NCBI GenBank assembly: GCA_004297765.1
Contig: SCTZ01000031.1
Span: forward strand, 1 to 64,000
Length of the DNA stretch: 64,000 nucleotides
Direction of reading: 5' to 3'
Origin: Chloroflexota bacterium
GTDB taxonomy: Bacteria; Chloroflexota; Dehalococcoidia; FW602-bin16
A program made the position numbers and the translations under genes. This document shows, piece after piece, positions 1 through 9,100 of this stretch. The notes under the pieces were generated by a model. The model searched no databases. It was not told where the DNA came from and saw only the letters and a program-made list of their open reading frames with translations. How positions within the stretch are numbered: the stretch's first letter is position 1; each line of letters opens with the position of its first letter.

Positions 1-117
1 GAAGTTGAGGATGTTGGTGGTGGCGAAGATGACGTTATAGCCCAGGGCGATCAGGGCATAGATGCTGCCGGAGGATGCCCCGCGGAGGATGGCTTCGATG
101 AACTCAGTCAGAGACAT
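1..117 (-). CDS. LivH-type ABC permease, 5' part only
   Basis: Only the first 39 codons are in the window; the gene runs off the left edge. The reading MSLTEFIEAILRGASSGSIY, continuing into a hydrophobic stretch with ALGYNVIFATTNILNF, is the typical first membrane segment of LivH permeases of branched-chain amino-acid-type ABC transporters. The ATG is at 117-115, with an AGGAGG about 15 nt upstream. It lies 75 nt downstream of the binding-protein gene at 193-1494, so both probably share one transcript and import the same ligand. The ligand cannot be told from sequence. Confidence 0.75.
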   Translation of the reverse strand, partial: MSLTEFIEAILRGASSGSIYALIALGYNVIFATTNILNF

Positions 118-192
118 AGCGGAGTGCCTTTCCTCCTAATCCAGTACGTGTGGTGGAGGTCCCGGCCGGGACCTCCACCACACCATCAAAGT

Positions 193-1494
193 CTAGTAAC
201 CGGGTGCCAGTTGGTAGAAGCCATTCTTGAAGCTCGCGCCTTTGACCATGACCATGTCGTTGTCCAGATCGATACCGCCGTGATTGTCCTTCGAGAACTT
301 GAACGTGGCCAGCACACCGCTGTACCCCGTGAACGCCTCAAGGGCAGCTGCCAGCTTCGGACCATCGGTACTCTTGGCATCCTCAATGGCCTTCTTGATC
401 ATGTACATTTCGTCATACAGGAGCGCGGACTGCTCGATACTGTCCTTGAGCGGGTTCTGATTCAGCTTCTTGGCCAGCTTGTCTGCGTACTCTTTGGTCT
501 TGGCCGGGATCTGCACTTTGTCCGAGATGGAGAGATTCTTGTAGCTGTAGGGATAGACTTTCTCCATGCCCGCCACGCCAACGCCTTCCACGACGGCTGA
601 TGAGGAGAGATCCGAGTTGCCCAGATAGGGAACATCCCAGCCCATGCTCAGGATATTCTTGATGATGCGCACGGAGTCGGCGGCCAGCGTCGCGCCGAGA
701 ATGGCCTCAGCGCCCGCCTTGCGTAGAGTGGTGAGCTGGGCTGTCATGTCCTGAGTGCCCTGCGGATACTGCTCGACGGCGACTGGTTGAACGTTCCTCT
801 TCTCCAATTGGGCTTTGTACGCCGGCACGGTCGAGTTGCCATAGGCGCTGGACTCGCCCAGGATGGCAATCTTCTTGGCCTTCAGGACCTCGACGGCATA
901 CTTAGCCACGGTGCCGGCCTGCTGGGTGGAGGTAGGCGAGCCGGTAAACTCGTACGGGTATTTGGCAGGATTATTGACCGCGTCGGCCGAGTGCGTGCCA
1001 AGCATGAGCACCTTCTGCTCGGTGAGATACGGTGCGATGGCCAGGGCGGGTGAGCTGAGAGTGCTGGCGATGATGATGCTGACGCCGTTCTTCTCCACCA
1101 ACTCCTGAGCGGCGGTGAGGGCCTTGGTTGGGTCACCGCCATCATCTCGCTGGATCAGCTCGATCTTGCGTCCCATGATGCCGCCGGCCGCGTTGATTTC
1201 CTCGGTGGCCATCTCGAGCCCAGTGACCTGCTTTGCGCCGATGGCGCCTTGTGCACCACTGGTGGTGAGGATCACGCCAATCTTGACAGGGGACTGGGCC
1301 GAGGCGGGGGGCGATGCGGACGGCTTGGCGCTCTCGGCGGGCTTGCTGGATTCGGACGCCTTCGTGCTCGCCGAGGGCTGAGGCGATTGCGGTGTGCTCT
1401 GGCTCCCGCCACACGCGGCGAGCAGCGTGATAACCAGGATAGCCGAGATGAAGGCTCCAGGGATTGACCAAACGCGGGACCTACGATCGAACAT
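193..1494 (-). CDS. Liv-type substrate-binding lipoprotein
   Basis: A 433-aa periplasmic-binding-protein-like receptor of an ABC importer. The N-terminus has a basic start, a hydrophobic segment and lipobox LLAAC (Cys28 lipidation site). A Ser/Pro/Ala/Lys linker (about residues 30-68) precedes the Peripla_BP_6 fold starting at VKIGVILTTSGAQGAIG. Start ATG has GGGAG just upstream. Upstream is a near-consensus promoter (1728-1756) with a 17-bp palindrome; downstream is the livH start. Two other lipoproteins of this family lie in the window. The family binds amino acids but also aromatic and dicarboxylic acids, so the ligand is open. Confidence 0.9.
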   Translation of the reverse strand: MFDRRSRVWSIPGAFISAILVITLLAACGGSQSTPQSPQPSASTKASESSKPAESAKPSASPPASAQSPVKIGVILTTSGAQGAIGAKQVTGLEMATEEINAAGGIMGRKIELIQRDDGGDPTKALTAAQELVEKNGVSIIIASTLSSPALAIAPYLTEQKVLMLGTHSADAVNNPAKYPYEFTGSPTSTQQAGTVAKYAVEVLKAKKIAILGESSAYGNSTVPAYKAQLEKRNVQPVAVEQYPQGTQDMTAQLTTLRKAGAEAILGATLAADSVRIIKNILSMGWDVPYLGNSDLSSSAVVEGVGVAGMEKVYPYSYKNLSISDKVQIPAKTKEYADKLAKKLNQNPLKDSIEQSALLYDEMYMIKKAIEDAKSTDGPKLAAALEAFTGYSGVLATFKFSKDNHGGIDLDNDMVMVKGASFKNGFYQLAPGY

Positions 1495-1702
1495 CTAACT
1501 CCCTTTCGATATGATATGATGTGATCATGGTCCACGAGCCGCAAGAAGATGCGTGAGCGGCTTCGCGGCCTTCATTTTTCTATTCCGTCTGCAACTTCTT
1601 CTCTCTGGGCATACCCTCCTGGTGTCTGCGATTGCGTGAGCATAGGTGAGAAATGACCTACAAATCGGCGAAGGGCACAGAATGCGCGGGGAAACGCGTC
1701 CT

Positions 1703-1719
1703 TTAACGTTGAACGTTAA
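1703..1719. promoter_or_regulatory. Palindromic operator TTAACGTTGAACGTTAA
   Basis: A perfect 8+1+8 inverted repeat, 8 nt downstream of the -10 on the minus strand, so it overlaps the predicted transcription start. The identical 17-mer is at 35760-35776, and related sites are at 28581-28597 and 63058-63073, each next to a good promoter. Probably a repressor site; the regulator is unknown. Confidence 0.6.
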
Positions 1720-1727
1720 GCTCACAG

Positions 1728-1756
1728 AGTGTAACACGGTCACGAGCGGGTGTCAA
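1728..1756 (-). promoter_or_regulatory. Sigma70-type promoter of the 193-1494 lipoprotein operon
   Basis: Minus-strand TTGACA (1756-1751), 17-bp spacer, TACACT (1733-1728). The leader to the ATG at 1494 is about 225 nt and contains the palindrome at 1703-1719. Confidence 0.6.
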
Positions 1757-1852
1757 TACCCTCGGATGTGAAGCAGGGGAAAGGTCGAGTGGCTCTCGCG
1801 ACTGCGATAGTGTGGGAAGAGCCGAATCTGGGGAAGAAAGCATGCAGTTAAT

Positions 1853-2133
1853 GCGTCGTTCCACAAGTGATGTTTCCTTTGTGGAACGTTCTTCAGCGAA
1901 AGGATCAAGAGTGTACACGCTTTGGTCTCAATAACATCGAGAGAGCTGACGCACCATTCCCTCTCCCTTCGCAAAGGGAGAGGGAATGGTGAGGGTGAGG
2001 GTCCCCCGGGTCTTCATTGGTCCGGGACGGCGATCTATCGGCGTCAGGGGCTGAACCCTCACCCTGACCCTCTCCCTTTCTCAAAAGGGCGAGGGAATAT
2101 CGCCGCCCGCTCGCTGTACTTGTGGAACGACGC
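1853..2133. repeat. MITE-like segment with 17-bp inverted ends and internal hairpins
   Basis: TGCGTCGTTCCACAAGT (1853-1869) is the exact reverse complement of 2117-2133. Inside are hairpins built from CCCTCTCCCTT / AAGGGAGAGGG units (around 1960-1990) and a second CCCTCACCCTGACCC block (2056-2095). A third copy of GGAACGACGCA is at 2247-2257. No coding potential is evident; ORFs here are repeat-derived. Confidence 0.5.
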
Positions 2134-2182
2134 AATAAGTCAACACCACACTGCGGAGACGGTGCAGTTGGACCGCCGCCGC

Positions 2183-2222
2183 AGACCGCCGCGGTACTTC
2201 CGCGGAAGGACCGCGGCGGTCT
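2183..2222. terminator. Strong GC hairpin
   Basis: Perfect 13-bp arms AGACCGCCGCGGT (2183-2195) and ACCGCGGCGGTCT (2210-2222) with a 14-nt loop. It lies downstream of the minus-strand gene ending at 2401. No clear U-run, so terminator function is tentative. The rest of 1760-2400 shows no gene. Confidence 0.4.
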
Positions 2223-2400
2223 TCTACGACAGGATGCCGGACTTACGGAACGACGCACTTAACGTGCAACGTAGGGTACAGTCAATGTAGCGTGCTCGTG
2301 GGCAGAGTTCACGACTGCTCCGACAGCAGCTTGATTACCGGAATGCTCTGTAGCTGCTCAGGGAGGATCCCGGTTGTACTGTTGGAGTTCTGCCCCAGAC

Positions 2401-3120
2401 TCATGCGGTTGCTGCCAGTCCGAGATACGCATCCTGCACAACCGGGTCATTCCAGAGCTCGCTGGCAGTGCCCTGTCTCACCATGTGCCCGGTCTGCATT
2501 ACGTATCCGCGATGGGCGATCTCCAGAGTCTCACGGACGTGCTGGTCCATGATCAGGGTGGTGATGCCCTTCTGGTTAAGGTTGCGAATAGTGTCGAAGA
2601 TGAGAGGAATAATGGAGGGTGCCAGCCCAAGCGATGGCTCATCGAGGATAAGCATCCTGGGCTCGGCCATGAGGCCCATGCCAATGGCCAGCATTTGCTG
2701 CTGTCCTCCTGATAGCATCCCAGCTAGCTCCTGGGACTTCTCCTTGAGGATGGGGAAGAGCTCGTACACCTCGTCCATGTGCCGGGCCGTGCCCTTGCGA
2801 TCGTTCCCGCGCACGCAGGCTCCTACCACCAGGTTATCGGCCACCGATAGCTGGGTGAAGACCTGACGTCCTTCCGGCACCACGGCAATGCCCGACGCGA
2901 TGACATGGCTAGGGGATTTGCCCTGGATCTCGTGGCCTTCGAACAGGATTCGCCCCGACGTAGGACGGAGGAGCCCACAGATGGCCTTGACCAGGGTAGT
3001 CTTCCCGGCACCGTTGCTTCCCAACAAGCATATACTCTCGCCCGCGGCGACATCCAATGTGATGTCGGTCAGAGCCGTCGCCGACCCGTACTTGCAAGTC
3101 AGATTCTCCACGCGCAGCAT
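2401..3120 (-). CDS. livF: LivF-type ABC transporter ATPase
   Basis: A 239-aa nucleotide-binding subunit of a branched-chain amino-acid-type importer. It has Walker A GSNGAGKT, signature LSGGQQQ, Walker B MLILDEPSLGLAP and the LivF-typical switch HVRETLEIAHRGYVMQTG. Start ATG has GGGGGGA upstream. It stands apart from a transporter operon: the nearest permease/ATPase set (10808-13533) lacks a LivF, so this subunit may serve it, or the transporter at 1-1494. Assignment to a particular transporter is inference. Confidence 0.9.
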   Translation of the reverse strand: MLRVENLTCKYGSATALTDITLDVAAGESICLLGSNGAGKTTLVKAICGLLRPTSGRILFEGHEIQGKSPSHVIASGIAVVPEGRQVFTQLSVADNLVVGACVRGNDRKGTARHMDEVYELFPILKEKSQELAGMLSGGQQQMLAIGMGLMAEPRMLILDEPSLGLAPSIIPLIFDTIRNLNQKGITTLIMDQHVRETLEIAHRGYVMQTGHMVRQGTASELWNDPVVQDAYLGLAATA

Positions 3121-3202
3121 GTTCGTCCCCCCGGTATTTTGTGGGGGCTTGGGGGGACCGTGCCCCGTCCCCTAGCCCCCAATCCCTAACCCTTAACTCC
3201 CA

Positions 3203-4303
3203 TTAGTCCCTGCCGAACTTTGCGATGGTGGCCGCCTCCATGGCCTCCATGTCGAATACTTGTCCCAGCCCCGGGCGATCCGGGATGGTCACCGTGCCAT
3301 CGGAATTCAGCTTGAGACCCTCCATGCCGTAGTCGAAGATGCCGACTGGGACAGGCATCTCGAAGTAGCGGCAATTTGGCACGGCACACATGGCCTGGAA
3401 GTTGGCCAGTTGGGTTATCACGAAGCCCCAGGAATGTAGCTCGCAGCGGCGGCCGTAGGCCTCCGCTAGGGCGGCCGTCTTGCGGGCGCCGGTGATGCCT
3501 CCGGAGTTGCAGACGTCCACGCGCACAATATCCCACGCACCACGGGCCAGAGCGCTGGCTGCTTCGGTCAGGGTGCTCTGGGTCACCTCGCCCGTGGTGA
3601 CAGAGATATCCAGATCCCGGGCGAGATCGACGTAGCCACCCATAAATGGATCCTCGATGGGCATCTCCATCCACTCGTAGTTGAGCTCTTCGAGAGCCCG
3701 CCCCACGCGCAGGGCGTCGGCGATCTCGTAGTGTCCCGCGGCATCGATCATGAGCGCGATGTTGTCCCCCACCGCCGCGCGGACCTGACGGCACAGCTCG
3801 ATATCTTTGTCCGGCACGCCGTAGGTGTGCAGCTTGATGGCCTGGAAGCCCTGGTCCACGAAGCCCGCCACCTTCTCGACGAATTCCGGGATTTCAGGGT
3901 AGGTAAGGGTCGAGCCATAAGCGGTGAGAGTGGTCCGGTATGTGCCGAGTAGCCGATGGACGGGTTGTCCAAGCACTTTGCCGGCCAGGTCCCAAAGGGC
4001 GAGGTCGGCGACAGCGATGGCCTGAGGCGATAGGTAGAGCTTCATGAGTCGAAACCAGCTTTGCCAGAGCGCTTCTCGCTCGAAAGGATCCCTCTCCAAC
4101 AGCGAGGGGCCCACGATATCTTTGAGGGCATACGCTACCGACATACCGGGACCGTAGGTCGTACAGCCGGCAATACCCTCGGCCCCGTCATCGGTTCGGA
4201 TGGTGAGCAGTACCATGCACTGATCGACCCATAGGTGTTTGCCGATTTGGAACCCCATCCCCTCCGGGTGGACGACGCGTACCTGGAAGTCCTCGATTTT
4301 CAC
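3203..4303 (-). CDS. Mandelate racemase / muconate lactonizing enzyme family protein
   Basis: A 366-aa enolase-superfamily enzyme. The capping domain covers about residues 1-125, followed by the TIM barrel. Candidate catalytic and metal residues are Lys157 (AIKLHTYG), Asp187 (MIDAAG), Glu213 (WMEMPIEDP), Glu239 (TTGEVTQ), Asp263 (RVDVCNSGG) and the His in ELHSWG. The family abstracts an alpha-proton of carboxylates with Mg2+. Members include sugar-acid dehydratases and racemases, and the substrate cannot be assigned. It is followed upstream by three octopine-dehydrogenase-like genes, suggesting one catabolic operon. Confidence 0.85.
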   Translation of the reverse strand: MKIEDFQVRVVHPEGMGFQIGKHLWVDQCMVLLTIRTDDGAEGIAGCTTYGPGMSVAYALKDIVGPSLLERDPFEREALWQSWFRLMKLYLSPQAIAVADLALWDLAGKVLGQPVHRLLGTYRTTLTAYGSTLTYPEIPEFVEKVAGFVDQGFQAIKLHTYGVPDKDIELCRQVRAAVGDNIALMIDAAGHYEIADALRVGRALEELNYEWMEMPIEDPFMGGYVDLARDLDISVTTGEVTQSTLTEAASALARGAWDIVRVDVCNSGGITGARKTAALAEAYGRRCELHSWGFVITQLANFQAMCAVPNCRYFEMPVPVGIFDYGMEGLKLNSDGTVTIPDRPGLGQVFDMEAMEAATIAKFGRD

Positions 4304-4354
4304 GACTCACTTCTCCTCGTTATGTGGGTTGTCTTTTGCATGCCTTGCTGGCTA

Positions 4355-5449
4355 TCAATGCACGCGGGCACGTAGGTCCGCGATGCCAAGTCCTTCCAGT
4401 CCGAGGCTGGCCAGGGTGCGTCCGCGCCAACGTAGCTCTTCTCCTCGCAGAACAGAGGCGACTTGAATCACGGCATCAACGCTCGGAGTGGGCACACCGG
4501 CAACCTGGCCCATCTCGGCAATGAGGCTGAGACCGTAGGCCACGTCCTCGCCGAGATAGCGATGCTCCATGGTGACGCGCTCCCGCCAGAGTGCGGACTC
4601 GGCCACCAGTTGCACTGCTGTCTGTCCAAACATGCCTTCCTCGGCATGAGCTCGGTCGTAGTAGGTGTTCTGAGGGAAGTGGGGCGCGCCGTATCCCAGC
4701 GCCTCGCGAACGGCAATGCGCTCGGCATCCAGAGCGTAGATAAGGCGCAGGGTTGCGGGAGTGATCCCTTGCGTTTGCATATCATACGCTGCGCCGAAGT
4801 GCTCCACGGCCCCGGCGCTGGTCGTCATCAGGGTTGCGTGTGCTGGACAGTTAGGGTTCAACAGAGCCGTATCGAGGACGTCGACCGCCGGCATCACGGC
4901 CGGATAGACCTGCTGGAGGATCGCTATGGCCTCGGCGGTGCGCGAAGCAGGCAAAGCCGCCGTGGGGTTGCGGACGGTCCGCACGGGGATTGTCACCTCT
5001 GCGCCCTGTCCACGCCGGGTTCCGTATGGCAAGGTTGCTGTTTCTACCAGGAGCACATCCGGTGCGCCGGTGGACTCCAGGATACGCCGGGCCGATGGCG
5101 TGGTAAAGTTGCCCGGCATGTATGCTACCACCTGATCTGCCTGCACGTGCGGAGCGAAACCCCGCGTAATATCGTCGTGCGCAAAAGCCGGGGCGGCCAC
5201 CAGGATCAGGTTAACTCCCTCGATGGACTGAGCGATGTCGTCCGTGACGAGGGCGATCTGGGCATCGCCGCCATGTTCAAGTGCATTGACGTGGATGAGT
5301 CCGGGACCGGACCTGGACGCTTTGTTCAGAAGCACACTGGCGAAATTGGCGCGGGTGCGACCCCAGAGGTGCACCTCATGTCCCGCCAGGGCCAGGTCGC
5401 CCGCGCAGGCCAGCCCCGCGTTCCCCGTTCCCAGCACTGCTATCTTCAT
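4355..5449 (-). CDS. NAD(P)-dependent octopine/opine dehydrogenase family protein, copy 1
   Basis: A 364-aa protein with an N-terminal Rossmann domain (MKIAVLGTGNAGLACAGDLA) and the C-terminal octopine-dehydrogenase domain. The conserved MEHRYLGEDVAYGLSLI motif is near residue 315. The family oxidises or reduces N-(carboxyalkyl)amino acids or related 2-oxo/2-hydroxy acids. The start at 5449 is preferred over an upstream ATG at 5476 because it begins exactly at the Rossmann strand, has a purine-rich site upstream, and gives the same length as the two paralogues next to it. Confidence 0.8.
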   Translation of the reverse strand: MKIAVLGTGNAGLACAGDLALAGHEVHLWGRTRANFASVLLNKASRSGPGLIHVNALEHGGDAQIALVTDDIAQSIEGVNLILVAAPAFAHDDITRGFAPHVQADQVVAYMPGNFTTPSARRILESTGAPDVLLVETATLPYGTRRGQGAEVTIPVRTVRNPTAALPASRTAEAIAILQQVYPAVMPAVDVLDTALLNPNCPAHATLMTTSAGAVEHFGAAYDMQTQGITPATLRLIYALDAERIAVREALGYGAPHFPQNTYYDRAHAEEGMFGQTAVQLVAESALWRERVTMEHRYLGEDVAYGLSLIAEMGQVAGVPTPSVDAVIQVASVLRGEELRWRGRTLASLGLEGLGIADLRARVH

Positions 5450-5577
5450 CGCTTTCCGAATTCTCCCTTCGCGCATGAGCTCGCTCAGCGTGCCGTGACG
5501 TCTCCGTTACCCGGCCGCCGTGCGGCGGATTGGGCGAGATGCGACGGATACTGGTCGCCGGATATGGTCAATAGTTG

Positions 5578-6672
5578 TCAGCGCAGCCTGACCCGCAGGG
5601 ACTCGGGGCTCACTCCGGTCAGACCCAGCGCGCTCGTGCTGCGATCGCGCCGGCGTAGGTCTGTCCCCCTTAGAATCGAGGCGATCTGAATGAGGGCGTC
5701 GACCATGGGCGTGGGAACGCCAACGAGTCGTCCCAGATCGCTCACCAGACTGAGTCCGTAGCTTACGTCCTCACGCAGGTAGCGATGCTCCATGGTGATG
5801 GGATCCCGCCACAGCCCAGATGCGGCCACCGCCTTCGAGCCCGCCCCACTGAAGAATCTCAGGCCGGGACGAGTTGCGTCGTAGTAAGTCTGGAGGGAGA
5901 AGTGCGGCTCGCCGTACCCGAGTGCCTCGCGGACGGCGATGCGCTCGGCATCCACGGCATAGATGAGCCGCAGGGTCGCGGCGGTGGTGCCCTGAGCATG
6001 GATGTCGTAGTTCGTGCCGAAGTGCTCGATCGCCCCCGCATTGGTGATCACCAGGGCGGGATGAATGACAGAGGTTGGATTGACGAGAGCCACGTCGAGG
6101 ATGTCCGATCCTGCCGCGATCTCCGGGTAGATACGCTGGAGAATGGCGACCGCGTCGTTCGTGCGGGAGGCCGGCAGGGCCGCGGCGAGGTTGCAGATCG
6201 TCCGCAGGGCGATCACGGCTTCCCCTTTCAGACCACGGCGGGTGCCGTATGGGGGCGCAGCCATCTCAACCAGGAGGATGCCGGGCACACCGGCGGCCTC
6301 AAGGATGCGTTGAGCAGATGGCGTGCTGAGGTTGGCCGGTAGATAGGCTACCATCTGACCATCCCGCACGTGCGGCGCGAAGGCCCGCGTGATGTCGTCG
6401 TGCGTGTAGGCCGGGTCGGTCACAAAGATCACCTCGGCTCCCTCGACGGCCGCGGCTATGTCGAGCGTGACCATGGCGATATGGGCATCGCCGTGGCGCT
6501 CGGCGCTCTCCAGATGGATGAGCCCAGGCCCGGATGCGACTGCCGCGTTGGCGAGCACACCGACGAGCTCGGTGCGCTCTCGTCCCCACAGCCGGATCTC
6601 GTGGCCGACCAGGGTCAGATCGGCCGCGCAAGCAAGGCCAACATTCCCGGTCCCAAGAATCGCTACTCTCAT
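5578..6672 (-). CDS. Octopine/opine dehydrogenase family protein, copy 2
   Basis: A 364-aa paralogue of its two neighbours: Rossmann motif MRVAILGTGNVGLACAADL, conserved MEHRYLREDVSYGLSLV and the same C-terminal end. It is 27 nt from copy 3 and 128 nt from copy 1, all in one orientation. The copies have diverged clearly, most in the region around residues 285-300 (FFSGAGSKAVAASG against MFGQTAVQLVAESA). That suggests different substrate specificity rather than a very recent duplication. Confidence 0.8.
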   Translation of the reverse strand: MRVAILGTGNVGLACAADLTLVGHEIRLWGRERTELVGVLANAAVASGPGLIHLESAERHGDAHIAMVTLDIAAAVEGAEVIFVTDPAYTHDDITRAFAPHVRDGQMVAYLPANLSTPSAQRILEAAGVPGILLVEMAAPPYGTRRGLKGEAVIALRTICNLAAALPASRTNDAVAILQRIYPEIAAGSDILDVALVNPTSVIHPALVITNAGAIEHFGTNYDIHAQGTTAATLRLIYAVDAERIAVREALGYGEPHFSLQTYYDATRPGLRFFSGAGSKAVAASGLWRDPITMEHRYLREDVSYGLSLVSDLGRLVGVPTPMVDALIQIASILRGTDLRRRDRSTSALGLTGVSPESLRVRLR

Positions 6673-6699
6673 TGCGCTATCCCCCTCAGTGCCCCCATC

Positions 6700-7794
6700 T
6701 CACCGCAACTTCGCCCGCAATTGCTCGGGGCTCAAGCCATTCAGTCCAAGCATGGCTAGATTGCGTCCGCGTCCTCGCAACTCCAGACCGCGCAGGACGG
6801 AGGCGACCTGAATCAGGCTATCCGTTGTAGGTGTGGGGACGCCGGCCACTCGTCCCGCCTCGCTGATCAGGCTGACGCCATAGGCGATGTCTTCGTCGAG
6901 ATAGCGGTGGTCCATGCTGAGGCGCTCGCGCCACAGGCCGGACTCCTCCACCAGCGTCGAGGCGGCCCTGCCGAAGAGCCCTTCGCCCTGGCGCGATTTG
7001 TCGTAGTAGGTCTCTTGCTCGTAGTGCGGCGCGCCGTATCCCAGCGCCTCGCGAACGGCGATCCGCTCCCGGTCTATGCTATAAATGACGCGCAGCGTCG
7101 CGGGGGTGGTGCCATCCGCGTGCATATCGTATTCCTCACCGAAGTGCTCGATGGGTCCCGCGTTGGTCACCATTAACGACGAATGGATCGGCAGATTGGG
7201 GTTGAGAAGGGCCACGTCCAGGACGTCGCTCGCTTCCACGACCTCCGGATAAGCGCGTTTGAGAACCGCCACGGCTTCACTGTTCCGGGAGGCTGGTAGG
7301 GCTGCGGCTGGATTGATGGCCGTCCGCAAAGCGATCACGACCTCTCGCCCGGGTGATCGACGGGCGCCGTACGGCAGAGTAGCAGTTCCGAGCAACGGAA
7401 TAGGCGGCGCGCCAGCGGCGTCGAGAATGCGCCGGGCGGAGACGGAGCTGAAGTTCCCCGGCATGAACGTGACCACTTGTCCTTCGCGCACGTGAGGTGC
7501 GAAGGCGAGGGCGATGTCGTCGTGGGAGTAGGCCGGGGCGGGCACCAGGATCAACTCTGCTCCGTCCAGGGCCTTGGCTATGTCGTCGGTGACGAGCGCG
7601 ATCTCTGCGTCGCCGCTGTGCTCGATGCTCTTCACTTCCAGACGCCCCCGTCCGGAGCCGGCGCCCTGTTCCAGAAGTAATGCGGCGAAGTTGGCGCGGG
7701 TGCGGCCCCACAGCCGTATCTCGTGACCCTCGAGCGCCAGGTGACCCGCGGCGGCCATGCCGCCGTTCCCTGTTCCCAGAACCGCTATTCTCAT
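6700..7794 (-). CDS. Octopine/opine dehydrogenase family protein, copy 3
   Basis: A 364-aa third tandem paralogue: MRIAVLGTGNGGMAAAGHLALEG Rossmann start, MDHRYLDEDIAYGVSLI near the C-terminus. It is the first gene of the 3203-7794 block, with an AGGAGAGAG site before the ATG. Upstream, at 7818-7831, lies GACCA-ATTG-TGGTC, a possible operator; no convincing -35/-10 was found there. Function is known only to family level. Confidence 0.8.
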   Translation of the reverse strand: MRIAVLGTGNGGMAAAGHLALEGHEIRLWGRTRANFAALLLEQGAGSGRGRLEVKSIEHSGDAEIALVTDDIAKALDGAELILVPAPAYSHDDIALAFAPHVREGQVVTFMPGNFSSVSARRILDAAGAPPIPLLGTATLPYGARRSPGREVVIALRTAINPAAALPASRNSEAVAVLKRAYPEVVEASDVLDVALLNPNLPIHSSLMVTNAGPIEHFGEEYDMHADGTTPATLRVIYSIDRERIAVREALGYGAPHYEQETYYDKSRQGEGLFGRAASTLVEESGLWRERLSMDHRYLDEDIAYGVSLISEAGRVAGVPTPTTDSLIQVASVLRGLELRGRGRNLAMLGLNGLSPEQLRAKLR

Positions 7795-7855
7795 CGCTCT
7801 CTCCTTTTACATGTCTTGACCAATTGTGGTCTAGTCATACTTGTGAGACGATGCT

Positions 7856-8145
7856 ACCTGGGAGCGTCCGCCTCAGGCGGACGCGAGCACTCGCGCGGGC
7901 AGGATGCCCGCGCTCCCAGTACCAGCCTTCGCGCCCTGCACCAACGGTGATCTGTGACCAAGTCTCGACTAACACTACAACGCCACTTCCGGCTTGCCGC
8001 CGAACCGAGCGTCGGATCGTCCCTGTCATTCCGAGGCGCGCACGCCGAGGAATCCGCGCCCCTCGACATCCGTGCGGCAGAGGGCGCGGATTCTTCGCCT
8101 TCGCTGCGGCTCCGGCTCAGAATGACAGAAACTGACGTTGTAGTA
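7856..8145. repeat. Interspersed hairpin repeats between genes
   Basis: The 350-bp gap has no gene. It holds an inverted repeat CTGGGAGCG...CGCTCCCAG (about 7859-7919) enclosing smaller GC hairpins. From about 7966 to 8150 a second element has ends resembling CTAACACTACAACG / CGTTGTAGTACTAAC, and a core with GTCATTCCGAGGCGCGCACG and GAATCC/GATTCTTCG. A related core occurs at 36178-36256. Confidence 0.55.
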
Positions 8146-8958
8146 CTAACTGCCTGTCCACCTGGGTTTGCGTTTCTCCGCGAAGGCGCGCGGTCCCTCC
8201 TTGGCATCCTCGCTGTTCAGGGCCAGGTCTAGGAAATCCAGGTGCATCGCCTCTCGGAGCGGAATAGTGCGCGAGCGTACTGCGGCTTGTTTAATGGCCT
8301 GCAGGGACAGAGGGGCGCAATCCAGCATCTTGGCCGCTATCTCTTCACACGCCGTCAGAACCGCTGTTCTCTTCTGGTCATCGCTCCAGCTAGTTTCTAC
8401 CTGTACTACCTTGTTGACAAGTCCTAGATCGTAGGCCCGCTGAACGGGGAAGCGGTCTTCTCCGGTAAGCATGATTTCCATGGCCACTTTCAGAGGGATC
8501 TGGCGTGGCAGCTTGATCATAGCGATGCCGGGCGCCAGACCACGCTTGGCCTCGGGCGTGCCCAGGCGCGCATCGGAGGTTGCCACGAAGATGTCGCAGG
8601 ATATGGCTATCTCGAAGCCTCCTCCCAGGGCCACTCCATGCACGCCTACGATGATCGGTTTCCAGCACTCCTGGCTGAACCCGATGAAGTCCCCCTTTTG
8701 ACGCTTCAGGCGCGCGCGGTCTCTCTCCTCCTCCGGTGTTCGCTCGGCAACCCAGTCAATGAGGTCGGCGCCAGCGCAGAAGGCTCGACCGTTGCCGGTC
8801 ACGATGGCCACGAAGGCATCTTCGTCCGCCTTGTACTCCTCCACGGCGTCGTGCAACTGAGCCATCGTGTTCAAGGTAAGGGCATTCAGAGACCGCGGCC
8901 GATTTAGAGTGATATAGAAGGTATGCCCCTTTTTCTCGACGAGGACCTCGTTCTCCAA
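8146..8958 (-). CDS. Enoyl-CoA hydratase/isomerase (crotonase) family protein
   Basis: A 270-aa crotonase. The oxyanion-hole segments are NGRAFCAGADLIDW (about residues 54-67) and GVHGVALGGGFEIAISCDI. The Glu of TPEAKRGLAPG sits where crotonases carry a catalytic glutamate. Start is TTG at 8958-8956 with GGAGG 9 nt upstream; an ATG alternative in the same place is absent. It follows the acyl-CoA synthetase (9205-10758) on the same strand after a repeat-filled 246-nt gap. Probably a beta-oxidation or ring-product hydratase; the exact acyl-CoA is unknown. Confidence 0.85.
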   Translation of the reverse strand: MENEVLVEKKGHTFYITLNRPRSLNALTLNTMAQLHDAVEEYKADEDAFVAIVTGNGRAFCAGADLIDWVAERTPEEERDRARLKRQKGDFIGFSQECWKPIIVGVHGVALGGGFEIAISCDIFVATSDARLGTPEAKRGLAPGIAMIKLPRQIPLKVAMEIMLTGEDRFPVQRAYDLGLVNKVVQVETSWSDDQKRTAVLTACEEIAAKMLDCAPLSLQAIKQAAVRSRTIPLREAMHLDFLDLALNSEDAKEGPRAFAEKRKPRWTGS

Positions 8959-9026
8959 TGCGCCTACCCTCCAAGATTTCTCCTAATGCTGCGTGACAGT
9001 GGAGAACGTGCGAATAGATTGAATCG

Positions 9027-9074
9027 GTCGGATCGGACCGATCGGACCGATAGGTCGGATCGGTCCGATCCGGC
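9027..9074. repeat. GATCGG/CCGATC palindromic array
   Basis: Repeated self-complementary units of the form GGTCGGATCGGACCGATC. Related arrays are at 42738-42778 and 52028-52090, always between genes. They can fold into long hairpins. Confidence 0.6.
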
Positions 9075-9100
9075 GGATACGCACCAGTTCATCGTTCACA

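Noticed and set aside
1905-2290. Short frames on both strands between the receptor and livF genes
   Set aside because: They consist of translated hairpin repeats such as CCCTCACCCTGACCC; no ribosome site or conserved pattern.
4463-5689. A 408-codon plus-strand frame
   Set aside because: Antisense to the opine-dehydrogenase-like gene, which has clear motifs; the antisense product has none.
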